Assembly: GCA_038501625.1 (NCBI GenBank) | Contig: JAZAYU010000012.1 | Coordinates: 8,308,001-8,372,000, forward strand | From: Corbicula japonica | Taxonomy: Eukaryota > Mollusca > Bivalvia > Venerida > Cyrenidae | Length of the DNA: 64,000 bases | Direction: 5' to 3' | Shown here: piece after piece, positions 51,429 to 62,262 of the stretch | Position numbering within the stretch: position 1 is the first letter of the stretch | Layout: every line of letters begins with the position of its first letter | Notes under the pieces: model-generated | The model's database searches: none | The model's input: the letters and a program-made list of their open reading frames with translations, nothing else | Told to the model about the DNA's origin: nothing | Position numbers and translations under genes: made by a program

Positions 51429-51840
51429 TTATTTGGCTGCTGGATGCTGCGTCATCTCTGTGGGGCCCATTGGGGAGTTGCATTGGATGAAATGTACCTT
51501 TTGTTTTATGTAGTTATTTGTTTATTGTTAATGTAAAACTATTACCAGTTGTTGTATTGTATTCGACTTGAATTACAGATCATGCACATATAAATTTTAT
51601 ACATGTATTTTGTCTTTTTCTGTTTTTACGACCGCTGTCCGCGAATTTATCAAACAACCCTCGTAATATATTTCATTCACATTTCAATGTTTGTTGCACA
51701 CAGAGGTAAGAAAAATATGAGATAGCTTAACCTGTTACCATAAGAACGCTTTGCAATCTTTGCAAACTTGTTTCACTTAGAGCTTAATTTGGGAAAAAAA
51801 ATATTGGATTCTTAATGTTAAACATTACCCACATTAAGTA

Positions 51841-53430
51841 CCGTAATCCCTCATGTAATCGCCGCACTTTTTTACCCGATTTTATCGTTAGGAAGTTGGG
51901 GGTGCGGCCATTCCATAGGTGTAAGACCTTTTGACATTTTTTCTAGAACGATTCTGCCGATTTTTGAAACGCCATGCGTTTACCATATGATTTTATTACA
52001 TGAGCTCTCTAAATAGGAGGTTGACGGACGATATGAACGAGGTAGCGCCGTTGTATGCTTTGCCGGTAGCGATCTAATTTAATTAATATATTTTGTTTAA
52101 AAATGCATTATAATATTTAAACACTAACCAACGTGAATATATTCCATAATTTCCAGTTTTATCTCGTATCATATTTCAGAATTTTTGCAACATCAAACAA
52201 TTTCAGCCAGCTAAAATGTCGTGCACACTACCAACACAGATCAAAGGATTTCATAGCAATGCCGATAAAACAACACAGCCTTGATACGAGCCGACAATTT
52301 CTTTGAAGTTGTATTAGACAGGAAGTTGCACAGACAGGAAATATCGACCATATAACCTGTCAGTAAAACGTAACCTCCATATGAAATAAACAGGACGGTT
52401 GATCAAAGCAAAATGTATATACATGAACTAGGGTTTTTTTAAAACGAGTTTGTAAAATAACCAATGCAATGTATACGGAAATATTTAAATTTATACGGAT
52501 TCTTTTATTTCTATCAAGTTTGAACTTGAAGATAAAATTCTTTAAAGTGCAAGGTCTATTCATACGTAACTAAGAATCACAATAATTGGTACAAGTTTGT
52601 ACATCACCAGTTACTGTTAATTGTCACTAATTGACACGTTATTCTCTTCTGTCAGAGCCACTAATTTACAGAATATTCTCACCTGTCTGCTGGGACTCCA
52701 GAGAAGACGGTGACATGTTGAGAAGGTGCGAAAATATCTTATTGACACTTGACATTTGAGGGGACATGAGTTGCTCAATTTTCCTTAAAAACCTGCCTAC
52801 CAAGATCAAACAAATAACTATCTCAAAATGTCAAACATACCTATCTCTCTATTGTCATTCTGACCTCACCTTAAAATTGTCGAATACCTAAAATTGTGGT
52901 AGGTCCTGTCTACAAATCGTTCACAGCAAAGGAAAACTTAGCAGTAATAGCGTATGCAGAAGTCCACAAATACAAAAACAATACATTTTTATAGCGCAAA
53001 AATAATAAATTTTCTATTGCGCTTTACATTAAAACAAAACAAAAAATGTATGCTAGTTTCACGGACAGCGACGGCGGTGACAGCGAATTTGAGAGTTTCG
53101 ACGAGTCCGACGAGAATTTAGATACCACAAATATTCAAGAAGGAATTAATTTTTGCCAAATAAATCCACGTCAATATTTAACTATAGAAATAATAATACG
53201 CTATTTTTTCAACGATTCTCGGTACGTTACTGAACGGCCGTCATTGTCTTTATCGTTTACGCGGTATTCACATTGTTACTTCCCCTTATTTCTCTTTCCA
53301 TTTTGCAAAATCGTTTACACTGTATCAACTGTGCGGCCTTTACATTGAATTAGGATTTTTCTTCATTTTTTTCGGTCATTTTGGGGGTGCGGCGATTAGA
53401 CGGGTGCGACTATTACATGAGGGATTACGG
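51841..53430 (+). mobile_element. TA-flanked DNA transposon, possibly pogo/Tigger-like, non-autonomous
   Basis: A 19-bp perfect TIR, CCGTAATCCCTCATGTAAT, lies at 51841 and inverted at 53412-53430. It is flanked by TA on both sides (51839-51840, 53431-53432). Subterminal words GGGGGTGCGGC also occur inverted. A TA duplication fits the Tc1-mariner-pogo group. At 1.59 kb without a long ORF it is non-autonomous. Confidence 0.82.
53046..53140 (+). pseudogene. Possible acidic C-terminal remnant of the transposase
   Basis: The frame reads YASFTDSDGGDSEFESFDES, rich in Asp/Ser/Glu. Pogo/Tigger transposases often end with an acidic tail of this type. It is short and of low complexity, so the call is weak. 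Confidence 0.35.
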
Positions 53431-53639
53431 TAACAACATTTTCAACATTTTATTTTGAGCCTTATCTTTCATGTAAACAGTTGAAGTGTGTCTCCGTCTT
53501 ATTAAGAAAACCATTTCAAATGATTGCTAATCGAAAAATGAAAAAGTGTGAAGTGAAAATAGTTTTATAGTTTCATTAGAGGGAAACCTTTTCACATTTT
53601 CTCCTTTGAGGTTCTTTTTAACACATCTGAGTTCTTCAA

Positions 53640-54110
53640 ATACGGTTTACATTATTTGCTATCAAAATATTTATGTACATGTTAAAGTGAAGGCAAGTTT
53701 GTAAATTTGTATGCTCAGGAGCTTTTGAATCTAAATAGATTAATCAGTTTTATTAATGCTTTGACTTGTTACCTTCTGGTAAAAATTGTAATATTAATTT
53801 TCTTCAAAAATGAAAGTTGGTAAATTAAATTAAAATATACCTAGATTATTTTGCGGCCAGTTCTGCCTTTATGTTTAATTGAAGGCAAGTTTGTCAATTT
53901 GTGTGCTCAGGAGCTTTTAAATCTAAACAGTTTAATCAGTTTTATTGATGCTTTGACTAATGTTACTTTCTGGTAAAAATCATAATATTTATTTTCTTCA
54001 AAAATGAATGTCATAATATCAAAATATTTATTTCATTCAAAAATGAATGTAAAAAAATTTAATTTAAATATACCAAGATTATTTTGTGGTCACTTCTTCC
54101 CTTCATAATT
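53640..54110. repeat. Duplicated segment of about 185 bp
   Basis: GAAGGCAAGTTTGTAAATTT at 53690 is followed by CAGGAGCTTTTGAATCTAAA. The block recurs from 53881 with small differences (GAAGGCAAGTTTGTCAATTT). A further CAAAAATGAATGT repeat occurs at 54000-54050. Confidence 0.8.
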
Positions 54111-54389
54111 CTTTTACTTGATAAACCCTAAGAAAGCTTATTGAATAGAATTTTGAGATTGTACAAAATTGAATAATGTTGAATGCTTTTTATGCATAAT
54201 TTTAATTAATTCTGAAACACTCCTAAATTGAATAAGCAGGTTGCTACGGATTATTATTAATAAAATGAATATATTATGTTAGACTCTTTATTAAGCCATT
54301 TCTTATAATTGGTTTACTGAAATGTCTGAAAGACATACTTTGTATAAAAGTACTGTTTTATGGTTATATTCAGTGAGGTTTCAATTTTC

Positions 54390-54572
54390 ACATATTTTGC
54401 ATCTCCGTGCCGTCTGATCAGGATCTGCGCTGGTCGCATTTTGGTCAGGAATAATCTAAAGAATAAAAAAGCGAACAGTTTAGATCCTGATCAGATGGCA
54501 CGGATGTGCCGGCTGATCTGGATCTAAACTGTTCGTCTTAGCAATAAAGATGTTTCTATACAGGAAACACTG
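54390..54572. mobile_element. MITE-A copy 17, left end missing
   Basis: It starts inside the left arm (CATCTCCGTGCCGTCTGATC). It retains centre and right arms and ends near GATGTTTCTATACAGGAAAC. Confidence 0.85.
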
Positions 54573-55600
54573 GGAACCGTTTTGATTAAAAAAGTGGCCA
54601 AATAGAGAAAATTTTCCCTTAACAACCCCTCCCCCCCAAATTGTCAAGTCAATACAATGTAGCTGTCAGTGTTGTATAATGGTGTTAAATAATGATACAT
54701 AACATCATTCACAGGACAGTTTGGACTGTTATCTGGACTCTTAAGTACTGGAGAACTTTTGTGATTAAAATAAGCACTTTTTTCTACAGATCAACTAAAA
54801 TATTTTCACCAATTACTGTGCTTAACATAAGGCACTTCAAAGTTCTGATTGGGAAAATATGTATCTAATTGGAAAAAAAAAACAGTTTTGCATTTTGATT
54901 TTGCCTTTGCTTTGTGGTAATTAAAATGAAATCCCTGATAACAAAGGGGTTCTATTTGACCCTCGAAATAGTCTATAAGGTAAAATTGTTTTGATTGATC
55001 CTCAGAAAATGGCAGTGGTGGCATCCTTTTGACCATTGAATTTCAGGTTTAAGTGAAAACCCTGTAATATTTTTGAAAATGACAATGTCTTTATACATGT
55101 ACATGTATCATGCCAAACCCTCATTTCAGTTGCTGTTCATGTGCATATAGCTACTTAAGGTATTGTATTTCAATATATCTTCTTATCAGAGAGTCATGCG
55201 ATCCCAATACTGCATTCCAATAATGCACTTGGGTACCAAGCGTATTTTCTTCCATCATAATGTACTTACAAAACATCACTTCAAACTTCATTGACTCTCA
55301 ACTATGCTAATAGTTATATAAAGCAGGTTTTAAAACAAATTTATGATCTATTGATTTCATATGTTTGAATTCCCAAATAAATAACCAAGATTAATACATG
55401 CATTTTTAGTGAACGTGAGTCTGCTGCCCACTCATTTAATGATTTATAATATGCAAGCCTGTAGCCATGCATTATATTAATATTTTATGGATACTTGGGT
55501 TGCAAAAAAGTTAAGATTCAAAAGCATGTTTATAATATATCTCTTTTTTCTTTGCTGTGGTCATTTGTCATGAAATTTTATAAAGGCAGTTGGCTCAGAC
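54573..55600. other. Intronic/intergenic stretch
   Basis: No supported feature was found. Confidence 0.45.
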
Positions 55601-55617
55601 TTAGACTTAGCACAAGA

Positions 55618-55778
55618 TCCAAGAGTGTAGATCCAGATTGTAATGAAAACCATGATCGATGTTCTCTTAAGATTTTATGTTTTCTGTCCTTGATCAGATT
55701 ACTTATCCGTGCAGTCTGATCTGGATTTACACTGTTCACATTTGGGATATACGCCTGACCTATGGAGTAAATGACTTA
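55618..55778. mobile_element. MITE-A copy 18, degraded
   Basis: GTGTAGATCCAGATTGTAAT and CTGATCTGGATTTACACTGT remain, with a degraded right end (CTATGGAGTAAATGACTTAA). Confidence 0.7.
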
Positions 55779-55907
55779 AATTACTTCCAACTTCACCCTC
55801 CACCTAGCAGTTTTTCACAGGAAGATGAAACCTAGGTAACAGCTTACCAAAATTAGGAGAACCCCTGCTAGTATTGACATTCTAGGCCGATACTTTGTTA
55901 TTTTTAT

Positions 55908-56200
55908 TTAACCCTTTAATCCATAGATACAACTTTTTGGGGAAGGGCAAACAGTATAGATCAAGATTATCCTGCACATCTGTCCTGTCTGGTCAGGATC
56001 TACACTGTTTGGTTTTAGATTCATTAATGTTATTACTGGCCAAGAAGCAAAAAGTATAGATTCAGATCAGAGAGCATGGATGTGCTGGCTGATGTGGATC
56101 AGACAACATGGGTGTGCTGGCTGATCTGGATTAACATTGGTCACACTTGCAATAAAGGCCATATACATATGATACAAATGATATGAAGTAAAGGGTCAAA
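55908..56200. mobile_element. MITE-A copy 19 with an internal duplication
   Basis: It starts TTAACCCTTTAATCCATAGA and ends GAAGTAAAGGGTCAAAG. The segment CATGG-TGTGCTGGCTGAT-TGGAT appears twice (56078-56097 and 56107-56130). Confidence 0.85.
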
Positions 56201-56907
56201 GAATAATATTATTTACAACATAAAATATCACCCAAAATCAAAACAACTAATTAAAACCTGCATTGAAGTTAATTATTTTGGTGGCACATTCATAATCAAC
56301 ATCCATGTAGTCACTTGGTTATCTAAAACAAAATCTGTGTGATCATAAGCTGTGCGAAATTGGAGACACTTGGATCCCCTATTATAAAAATCTCCGTTTC
56401 TGGTTTGGTGATTCATTTTAATTCAGGTCTTTCATAAATTGAAAAGCCCCAGCTTTTGAAATGATAATTCAAAAGATAATGTTCGTATGATTTAAGAACG
56501 TTGTAATTTTGAAAATTACACTTTATGATAAATTAAGTAATTTCTGCATACTGCAAAACGACTGTGTTGCTATTCAATTGAATAGGCAGATAGAACAGAT
56601 TTATAAGAAATTTGTCTATTTATGTTTTATATTTACATTGCCTTATTAAATTGGGAACTTGGTAGCAAGCCCAGGTGTTTTATTCATTTTACCTGTAGTG
56701 AACAATATAGCTGGGCACTAACAAATTATGTTTAGTTCTGTAATTGATATTTCGGGTATCTCACCATCACAAAATGGGGCTGACTGACTTTGCAGTAAGT
56801 GTAGATCCAGATCAAATTGTAAATTTTCATGATCTGAAAGGATCTTATCTGATTTTTAAGATGCATTAAGAATGCTCTCTAACAGAATTGTAAAACAGTG
56901 TTTGTTT

Positions 56908-57155
56908 TTAATTCTCTACTCTGTGATATGGTTCATATCAAAAGGGTAACCAGTATAGATCCAGTTCAGCCTTCACATCTGTGCAGTCTGATCAGGGCCC
57001 AAGATCATAAAACTAAAGCTGGAGACCAGACTCAAATCTCAAGCATCTGATTGGCTGAAATGGCGACTGGTCGCCATTTCAGCCAATCAGATGCTTAGAT
57101 TTGAGACTGGTTTTCATGCTCAGTTTTATAACCTTGGGCACAGGATCTACAGCAT
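56908..57155. mobile_element. MITE-A copy 20, right part lost, with nested MITE-B
   Basis: The left half (TTTAATTCTCTACTCTGTGA ... TGTGCAGTCTGATCA) is followed by MITE-B, then GGATCTACAGC. An additional MITE-A piece lies upstream near 56797 (GTGTAGATCCAGATCAAATT). Confidence 0.78.
56995..57141. mobile_element. MITE-B copy 11, full length
   Basis: It starts GGGCCCAAGATCATAAAACT and ends TTTATAACCTTGGGCAC. It is inserted between TCTGATCA and GGATCTAC of MITE-A. Confidence 0.93.
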
Positions 57156-57600
57156 CCATACTTTTCATTTTTCGGCGTTAGCTGTCTAAGCTCACTTTTG
57201 ACCTAGTTTTTCGACCAATGAAATATTGTAAATAAAATTTATTATGCAGCGGGAAAATCAAATAGATTATTTTGATTGGTTATTAGTGGGTCTTGTTAAT
57301 GATTACCGTAACGATTTTTATATCGTGTGTAAGTATTTACCTGGCGCTTATATGTTCGGGCATTTTCGTTTTAAAAAGCGTTAAATGTATTGGAGAAAAA
57401 GATATTTACGGTATAAATAACAGGTTAAGTCAATTGATGGCTTAAATACGATTTTATATGGAATATTCATAGGTGTCAGTTAAACACTCGAGTACAATAC
57501 ACAGTGTAAAACGACAGAGAAATGCAGATATTTCTGGTTCTTACTGGTTCCTTTCTAGTTCCTTTGATACTGATTGTTAATTTCAAGTCCAGATATTCAA

Positions 57601-57672
57601 AACGCCTTGGTGTAGTGGTTATCACACTCGCCTTTCAAGCGGAGGCCCCGGGTTCAATACTCGGGAGAGACA
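57601..57672 (+). tRNA. tRNA-Glu(UUC)-like gene, acceptor stem unpaired
   Basis: The D arm GTGTAGTGGTTATCAC, the anticodon loop CTTTCAA with anticodon TTC, and the T arm CCGGG-TTCAATA-CTCGG are all well formed. Both pol III boxes are present, and TTTT follows at 57678-57681. The 3' acceptor strand (GAGAGAC plus A) does not pair with the 5' strand (AACGCCT): only about three positions match. It may be a pseudogene, a tRNA-derived repeat head or a recombined copy. Confidence 0.6.
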
Positions 57673-57677
57673 CTTTC

Positions 57678-57681
57678 TTTT
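57678..57681 (+). terminator. Pol III T-run after tRNA-like gene
   Basis: A TTTT run lies six bases after the tRNA 3' end, as expected for pol III termination. Confidence 0.45.
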
Positions 57682-57954
57682 AAAGTTAATTTACGTAAAA
57701 GTTGGTAGATTTCGCTCTTGTAACAAGTTGTTATTATTTTCATTTATTGTATTTAAATGACATTTATTCATCATTAGTGCTAACTCTACAATAGGTATTT
57801 TATTGAAACTGAATGTACAGTTAATGTTAGACATTCTTCTTTAATCGACGTATTATCACCAGACGAAATTTTTGCACGGTCTTTATTTCTTTCTTTCTTA
57901 TATATAAAAATCTTTTCCATCAATGCCGTTTATCTTTTTTAAAGATATTTCTTG

Positions 57955-58075
57955 TCCAATTTGTTAGATTATTTCTGACTAAGTAAGAAGCAAGATGTGT
58001 AAATCCTTATTAGAACTGGCAGATGTGCAGCTAATCTGGGTCTACACTTGTCCCATGGATCATAAGCCCAATATC
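57955..58075. mobile_element. MITE-A remnant
   Basis: The centre word TTAGATTATTTCTGACTAAG and GGCAGATGTGCAGCTAATCT persist; the ends are lost. Confidence 0.5.
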
Positions 58076-58302
58076 TGGGTCTCTACTGAGTAGCATTTTG
58101 TGATGGTGTATCATGTCTTTGCACAATTGGTGAAGCAGGATGTGGTTTTGTTAAATAACTTTTTATGTTTTACTTTTGTAAATTGTAAATATTTGAGACA
58201 AAACCATAAATAATGATGACTGGCGTACATGCTTACAATTGCCTGAAGTCAGGCATGCATTGTAATAAAATATAAGTAATTTTTTTTTCACGGAAAAGAA
58301 AT

Positions 58303-58476
58303 TTTTGTTGGGTTTAATCACATGTGCGATAAGTGCCATATGATCAGGATCTACATTGTTTGATTCATGGTCAAAAATAACCTTTCACATCAGAAAGTAA
58401 ACAGTAAAGATCCTGATTAGATCTTCACTGTTCGAACATGCATTAACAGCCATATCCCATGGAGTAAAAGATTAAG
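58303..58476. mobile_element. MITE-A copy 21, shortened
   Basis: It contains ATGATCAGGATCTACATTGT, GGTCAAAAATAACC and AGATCCTGATTAGATCTTCA, and ends CCATGGAGTAAAAGATTAAG. Confidence 0.75.
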
Positions 58477-58489
58477 TAGATTAATCTCA

Positions 58490-58638
58490 GGCCTGAAGGT
58501 TATAAAGCTGAGATTGGAAACCAGTCTCAAATCTCAAGCATCTGATTGGCTGAAATGGCGACCAGTCGCCATTTCAGCCAATCAGATGCTTGAGATTTGA
58601 GACTGGTTTCCATGCTCAGTTTTATAACCTTGTGCACA
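58490..58638. mobile_element. MITE-B copy 12, full length
   Basis: It starts GGCCTGAAGGTTATAAAGCT and ends TTTTATAACCTTGTGCAC. It has intact arms and lies 14 bp after MITE-A copy 21. Confidence 0.93.
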
Positions 58639-59129
58639 GCCCTGTGATCTTAGTAACAGTATTTTAGACAGAGATCTAAATCTTCTTTATGATACAATGT
58701 ATAATTGCTGTTTTAAGGTCATACATTCATTAAGTATGTCATAACATTGTCTATGATTGCCCAATATAGGAATGTTATCTTCTCTAGATCAGCATTATAT
58801 GTCTCTAGGTGAAAACAACACCTTAATATAACATTTACACACTGGTTACCAAACCTATGCCCTTATATTGTATTTATAAATGCTTTTTCTGTGGTAATTT
58901 TATTTCCGCTATTTCTGCAGTCATTATGAAACAACTGCAAATTTAAAATCCGCAGATTATTTATCTCTTGTGCAATTGGTATGGGATATAGTGTACTACA
59001 TTTTGACCTTGTAAAGGACAAAATATTCATTAAACCATTGTAGATCCAGATCAGTCAGCACATCCCTGCTGTCTTTTATTCACTTATACAAGTATTATGC
59101 CTGTCAAGGACTAAGTCAAAATATAATTT

Positions 59130-59424
59130 TATAACCCTATAGCTATGGATACGACTTTTTTGGTGAATTTTTTGGTGACAAGTGTAGATCCAGATAAGTC
59201 GGCACAATTCCTGCAGTCTGATAAGGATCTACGTAATTATTTTCTTTTAGATTTATTGAAATTGATAAATAACAAACTTTATTTATAGAGGGTGATTTAG
59301 GTTATTTCTGTTCAAGAAGAACAGTGTTGATTCAGATCAGACGGCATAGATGTGCTACCTGATGTGGACCTACACAGGTTGCTCGTTTCATAAAAGGCAT
59401 ATCTATGCAGTGAATGTTTAAAAA
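59130..59424. mobile_element. MITE-A copy 22, diverged
   Basis: It starts ATAACCCTATAGCTATGGAT and ends CTATGCAGTGAATGTTTAA. The arms are GTAGATCCAGATAAGTCGGC and ATTCAGATCAGACGGCATAG. Confidence 0.75.
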
Positions 59425-59506
59425 TTAATTTAAACAGAATTAAGACATTTAATTTTAAAAAATTGAGGCTTCTTTATTTAGTTTTCTAGAACACTAGATT
59501 GGATCA

Positions 59507-59703
59507 CAGGGCTCTCACTAGACTTGCAAATCAGGGAGAAGTTTTGTCATAATTTTACTGAATTATGGAGAAGTTTGCAGTCAACAGCAATCTTTCCCCT
59601 TATAGTCTATACAAAATGACTTCTCCCATAGCTCAAAAAAGGGAGAAGTCTGGTCACTTTTGGGAGACCACTTCTCCCACGTCTCCCTCCAGTGAGAGCC
59701 CTG
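59507..59703. mobile_element. hAT-like MITE with CAGGGCTCTCACT ends
   Basis: Perfect 13-bp TIRs, CAGGGCTCTCACT (59507-59519) and AGTGAGAGCCCTG (59691-59703), enclose 197 bp with several GGGAGAAGT-type words in both orientations. GATCA occurs directly on each side (59502-59506 and 59704-59708). The CAGGG start fits hAT elements, but the duplication seen is 5 bp rather than the usual 8. Confidence 0.75.
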
Positions 59704-59786
59704 GATCATTCAGATGTGCTTGCTGGTCTAGATCTAAATTGGTCACACAGGATAAAATCTGTAAATATAGGGAGTAAAAGGTTAAT
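59704..59786. mobile_element. MITE-A right-end remnant flanking the hAT-like MITE
   Basis: GATGTGCTTGCTGGTCTAGA continues to AGGGAGTAAAAGGTTAATGG, a MITE-A right end. The preceding CTAGATTGGATCA at 59494 may be the matching left piece. Confidence 0.65.
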
Positions 59787-60617
59787 GGCCTTTTGTCTAC
59801 ATTGGGCGCAAATATGTAACTTCATTCATAATTAGCACTTTAAAAACTTAGAGAAAATAACAGGCAAAAGCAAACGGCATGATCAGTCATGTATAGATGG
59901 ACCTTAAAATATTCAAAACCTTAAAGTGCTTAAGGGTTCGTTGCTAGTATGGCAAACAGACCCCTTGGAGATTGTGTAATGTTTTTGTTTGCTACTTTGC
60001 AATATAAACAAGATCAGAGTCAATGTTTTCTCAGTGACAAATTTATCACATTTGATTGTTTACTAAAGAATTACTGTATGGTTGAAATATGGCGAAATGG
60101 GTTGATATACGACAGTACTTCGGATTGAATTTTGAAAAGAAATTTATTATTCGTAAGAAACCGCAGACTTGACAAAACTTTTATTCTGTGAAAACGTTTA
60201 GATCTGATCAGGATAAAAATTTAAATCTTCAGACGGAAGCGTACTCTGGGCGCTGTGATAATTTGACGGTCTCAATCCAGAATGAAGCATTTGAATAGCA
60301 TTGTAGACATGATTTACTGTATTTATTCATTTGTAAGTTTGATATAGAATAGAATGATATATATGATTTTCTTACTCATAAATCATGCATTGTAAGTGTG
60401 TTTTTTTTGCAAATTCAATTAAATTCTCATTTTTGGTTTAATGGTTTTAAATTGCATGTTTCTTATTAAAAAGTGTAAATGTTTATGAAAAGAATCTTTA
60501 ACCCATGAAAGCCCCTGTCTGCTAGCTCTGTATGTAGGGATTTGACATTTTTATGATAGAAAAAAGTTTAGAAAGCTTAAATGGATGGCTTGGCAGAATT
60601 CTTTATAATAAGAACTA

Positions 60618-60855
60618 TTTAAACCGTTTATTTCATGGATACCCATTTTATCACACGGGAGACCAATGTAGATCCAGTTTAAAGCTAACTTATATATGTC
60701 ATGGGATCTAATTTTACATTTCACTTCTTGATCAGAATTAAACTAGTGAATCTAAAAGTGAACATTGTAGATCCTGATCAGATGGCACAGATGTGCTGGC
60801 TGATCTGGATCTACACTGGTTGTCCATTGGATACATGTCATATCCAGATGCATAA
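60618..60855. mobile_element. MITE-A copy 23
   Basis: It starts TTTAAACCGTTTATTTCATG. The arms are GATCCTGATCAGATGGCACA and GCTGATCTGGATCTACACTG, and the right end is diverged. Confidence 0.8.
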
Positions 60856-61660
60856 ATGTAGGCCCTGGCAATTCTTTGAAAAAGAAAATGAAAAATTTAT
60901 ATGTTTAGCAAGATATTAATAAATCATTGGTATGATACAGCTCTGACTTCAGGGGTGTAGAGTGGATGCAGGTCTTTTCATCAGAACATTGAGAAGAGTC
61001 CCCTGCCTTTCAAATTTGGAAAAATGCCTGATAATTGTTTATTTTGGGAAAATAAAATTCATTGAATGATGAGAACTAGTTTATAAATTTGAATAGTAAT
61101 AAGAATTTTCAACTTAAATTTAATGTTTTAAAGCATTTTGTTTTTCAGACTTTAATTTTTTAACTCCCCACAGAGGATTTTTATCTATTAACTTTAGAGG
61201 TAGTGTGTGCAATGTCCACCCCCTCTGAATTTGCCTATGTAGTATCTTTGAATTAAATAAATTAACTTTGCTTTAGGATGTATTCTAATGGTTACCTATT
61301 TAGTAAGGAAAGAATTTGCTAAATGTTATTTAATCCTGTTGTGTTAATGATGTTGACACTAGTACAAATAGCACAATGTCAGTTATATATGTCATTTGGC
61401 AACCCTGTAATCCTAGCCAACTTCTTTAGGATGTAGTTTGTGGGAAAATCATTCCTCGGCTCATGTATAGTCCAACCTGTGCTAAAGACTACCTGTACTG
61501 TAAACACAGACCACCTGTGGATAAAGACCACATTTTATTTGTCCAACTTACTAATTTAAATATAACATTCACCTGTGAACAAAGACCACCTGCCTTTAAA
61601 GGCCCCTTTTGGGAGTTCACCTGAGTGGTCTTTGAAGACTTTATTGTGAATGCGTGAGAT
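60856..61660. other. Intronic/intergenic stretch
   Basis: No gene was seen. 61470-61630 contains repeated ACCACCTGT-type words (near 61510 and 61586) suggestive of another dispersed repeat. Confidence 0.4.
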
Positions 61661-61664
61661 ACAA

Positions 61665-61714
61665 ACTGTTTACTTCATAGAAATGTCTTTCATCACATCC
61701 ATGCTGCCTGAACT
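61665..61714. mobile_element. MITE-A fragment at the left of MITE-B copy 13
   Basis: CTGTTTACTTCATAGAAATG and ATCCATGCTGCCTGAAC resemble a reduced MITE-A left half. Confidence 0.5.
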
Positions 61715-61833
61715 GGACCCAAGATTACTGAGTTTGGAAACAAGTCTCAAATCAACTGGTCGCCATTTCAGCCAATCAGATGCTTGAGATTTGAGACTGG
61801 TTTCCACGCTCAGTTTTTTTAACCTTGGGCACA
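61715..61833. mobile_element. MITE-B copy 13, left core shortened
   Basis: It starts GGACCCAAGATTACTGAGTT, has the intact right CCAAT arm and ends TTTAACCTTGGGCAC. Confidence 0.85.
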
Positions 61834-62235
61834 GGTTCAAGATTGGTGTAAGTATTAAGGAGACCTTAACTTCAGTGGCAGGATGGGGTGGCTTGATAGT
61901 CCCTAGTTTGCACAGTACCATTGTCACCGATTTTTTCAGTTCTTACCAAAGGGCCATTTTCATATAATGTGGCATAAAATAGCATGATATTGCTTCTGAA
62001 GGGGATGGAAATATTCACATTATTTTACATTATGTTTAAGAGAGAATTACACTAGGAGTCAGGACAGCTGTTTATAAAGAAGTGAAAAAAAAAACCTACA
62101 CTTTTTTGCAGATATTTGACTTCCTTCAAAAGTCAAATTAAAGGTTTTGATTTACAAAGTATACTATGTATAAATACTCTAGATATCAAAGAGCTGCCGT
62201 TGACCTAAAAGACAGATAATTCTGTTTTATTGTTT

Positions 62236-62262
62236 ATAATAATAATAATAATAATAATAATA
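62236..62262. repeat. (AAT)n microsatellite
   Basis: About nine perfect AAT units are present. Confidence 0.9.

Larger units (their letters stand above)
46114..51493 (-). mobile_element. DIRS-like tyrosine-recombinase retroelement, complete-looking
   Basis: On the minus strand it carries a gag-like ORF, an RT/RNase H/methyltransferase-like ORF and a tyrosine recombinase ORF, the DIRS order. No integrase or long terminal repeats are present. The 5' end (ATTTCATCCAATGCAACTCC, minus strand at 51493) is inverted relative to the 3' end region (46430-46476). A further inverted pair (46117-46205 with 46330-46430) and a second copy of the GATGACGCAGCATCCAGCAG segment at 46210 form the internal complementary region expected for DIRS. 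No target-site duplication is evident, as expected for recombinase integration. Confidence 0.92.
45476..51663 (+). mobile_element. Mariner-like element, internally deleted and split by a DIRS-like insertion
   Basis: Left TIR CGAGGGTTGTTTAATAAGTT (continuing to CGCGGACAGCGG) is mirrored at the right end (CCGCTGTCCGCGAATTTATC ... ACAACCCTCG). TA dinucleotides flank it at 45474-45475 and 51664-51665. Without the DIRS insertion (46114-51493) the element is only about 810 bp, so the transposase catalytic part was missing besides the insertion. Confidence 0.88.

Noticed and set aside
60180..60300. Possible exon with a GATCTGATCAGG word
   Set aside because: The similarity is to MITE-A arms, and no open frame is bounded by splice sites.
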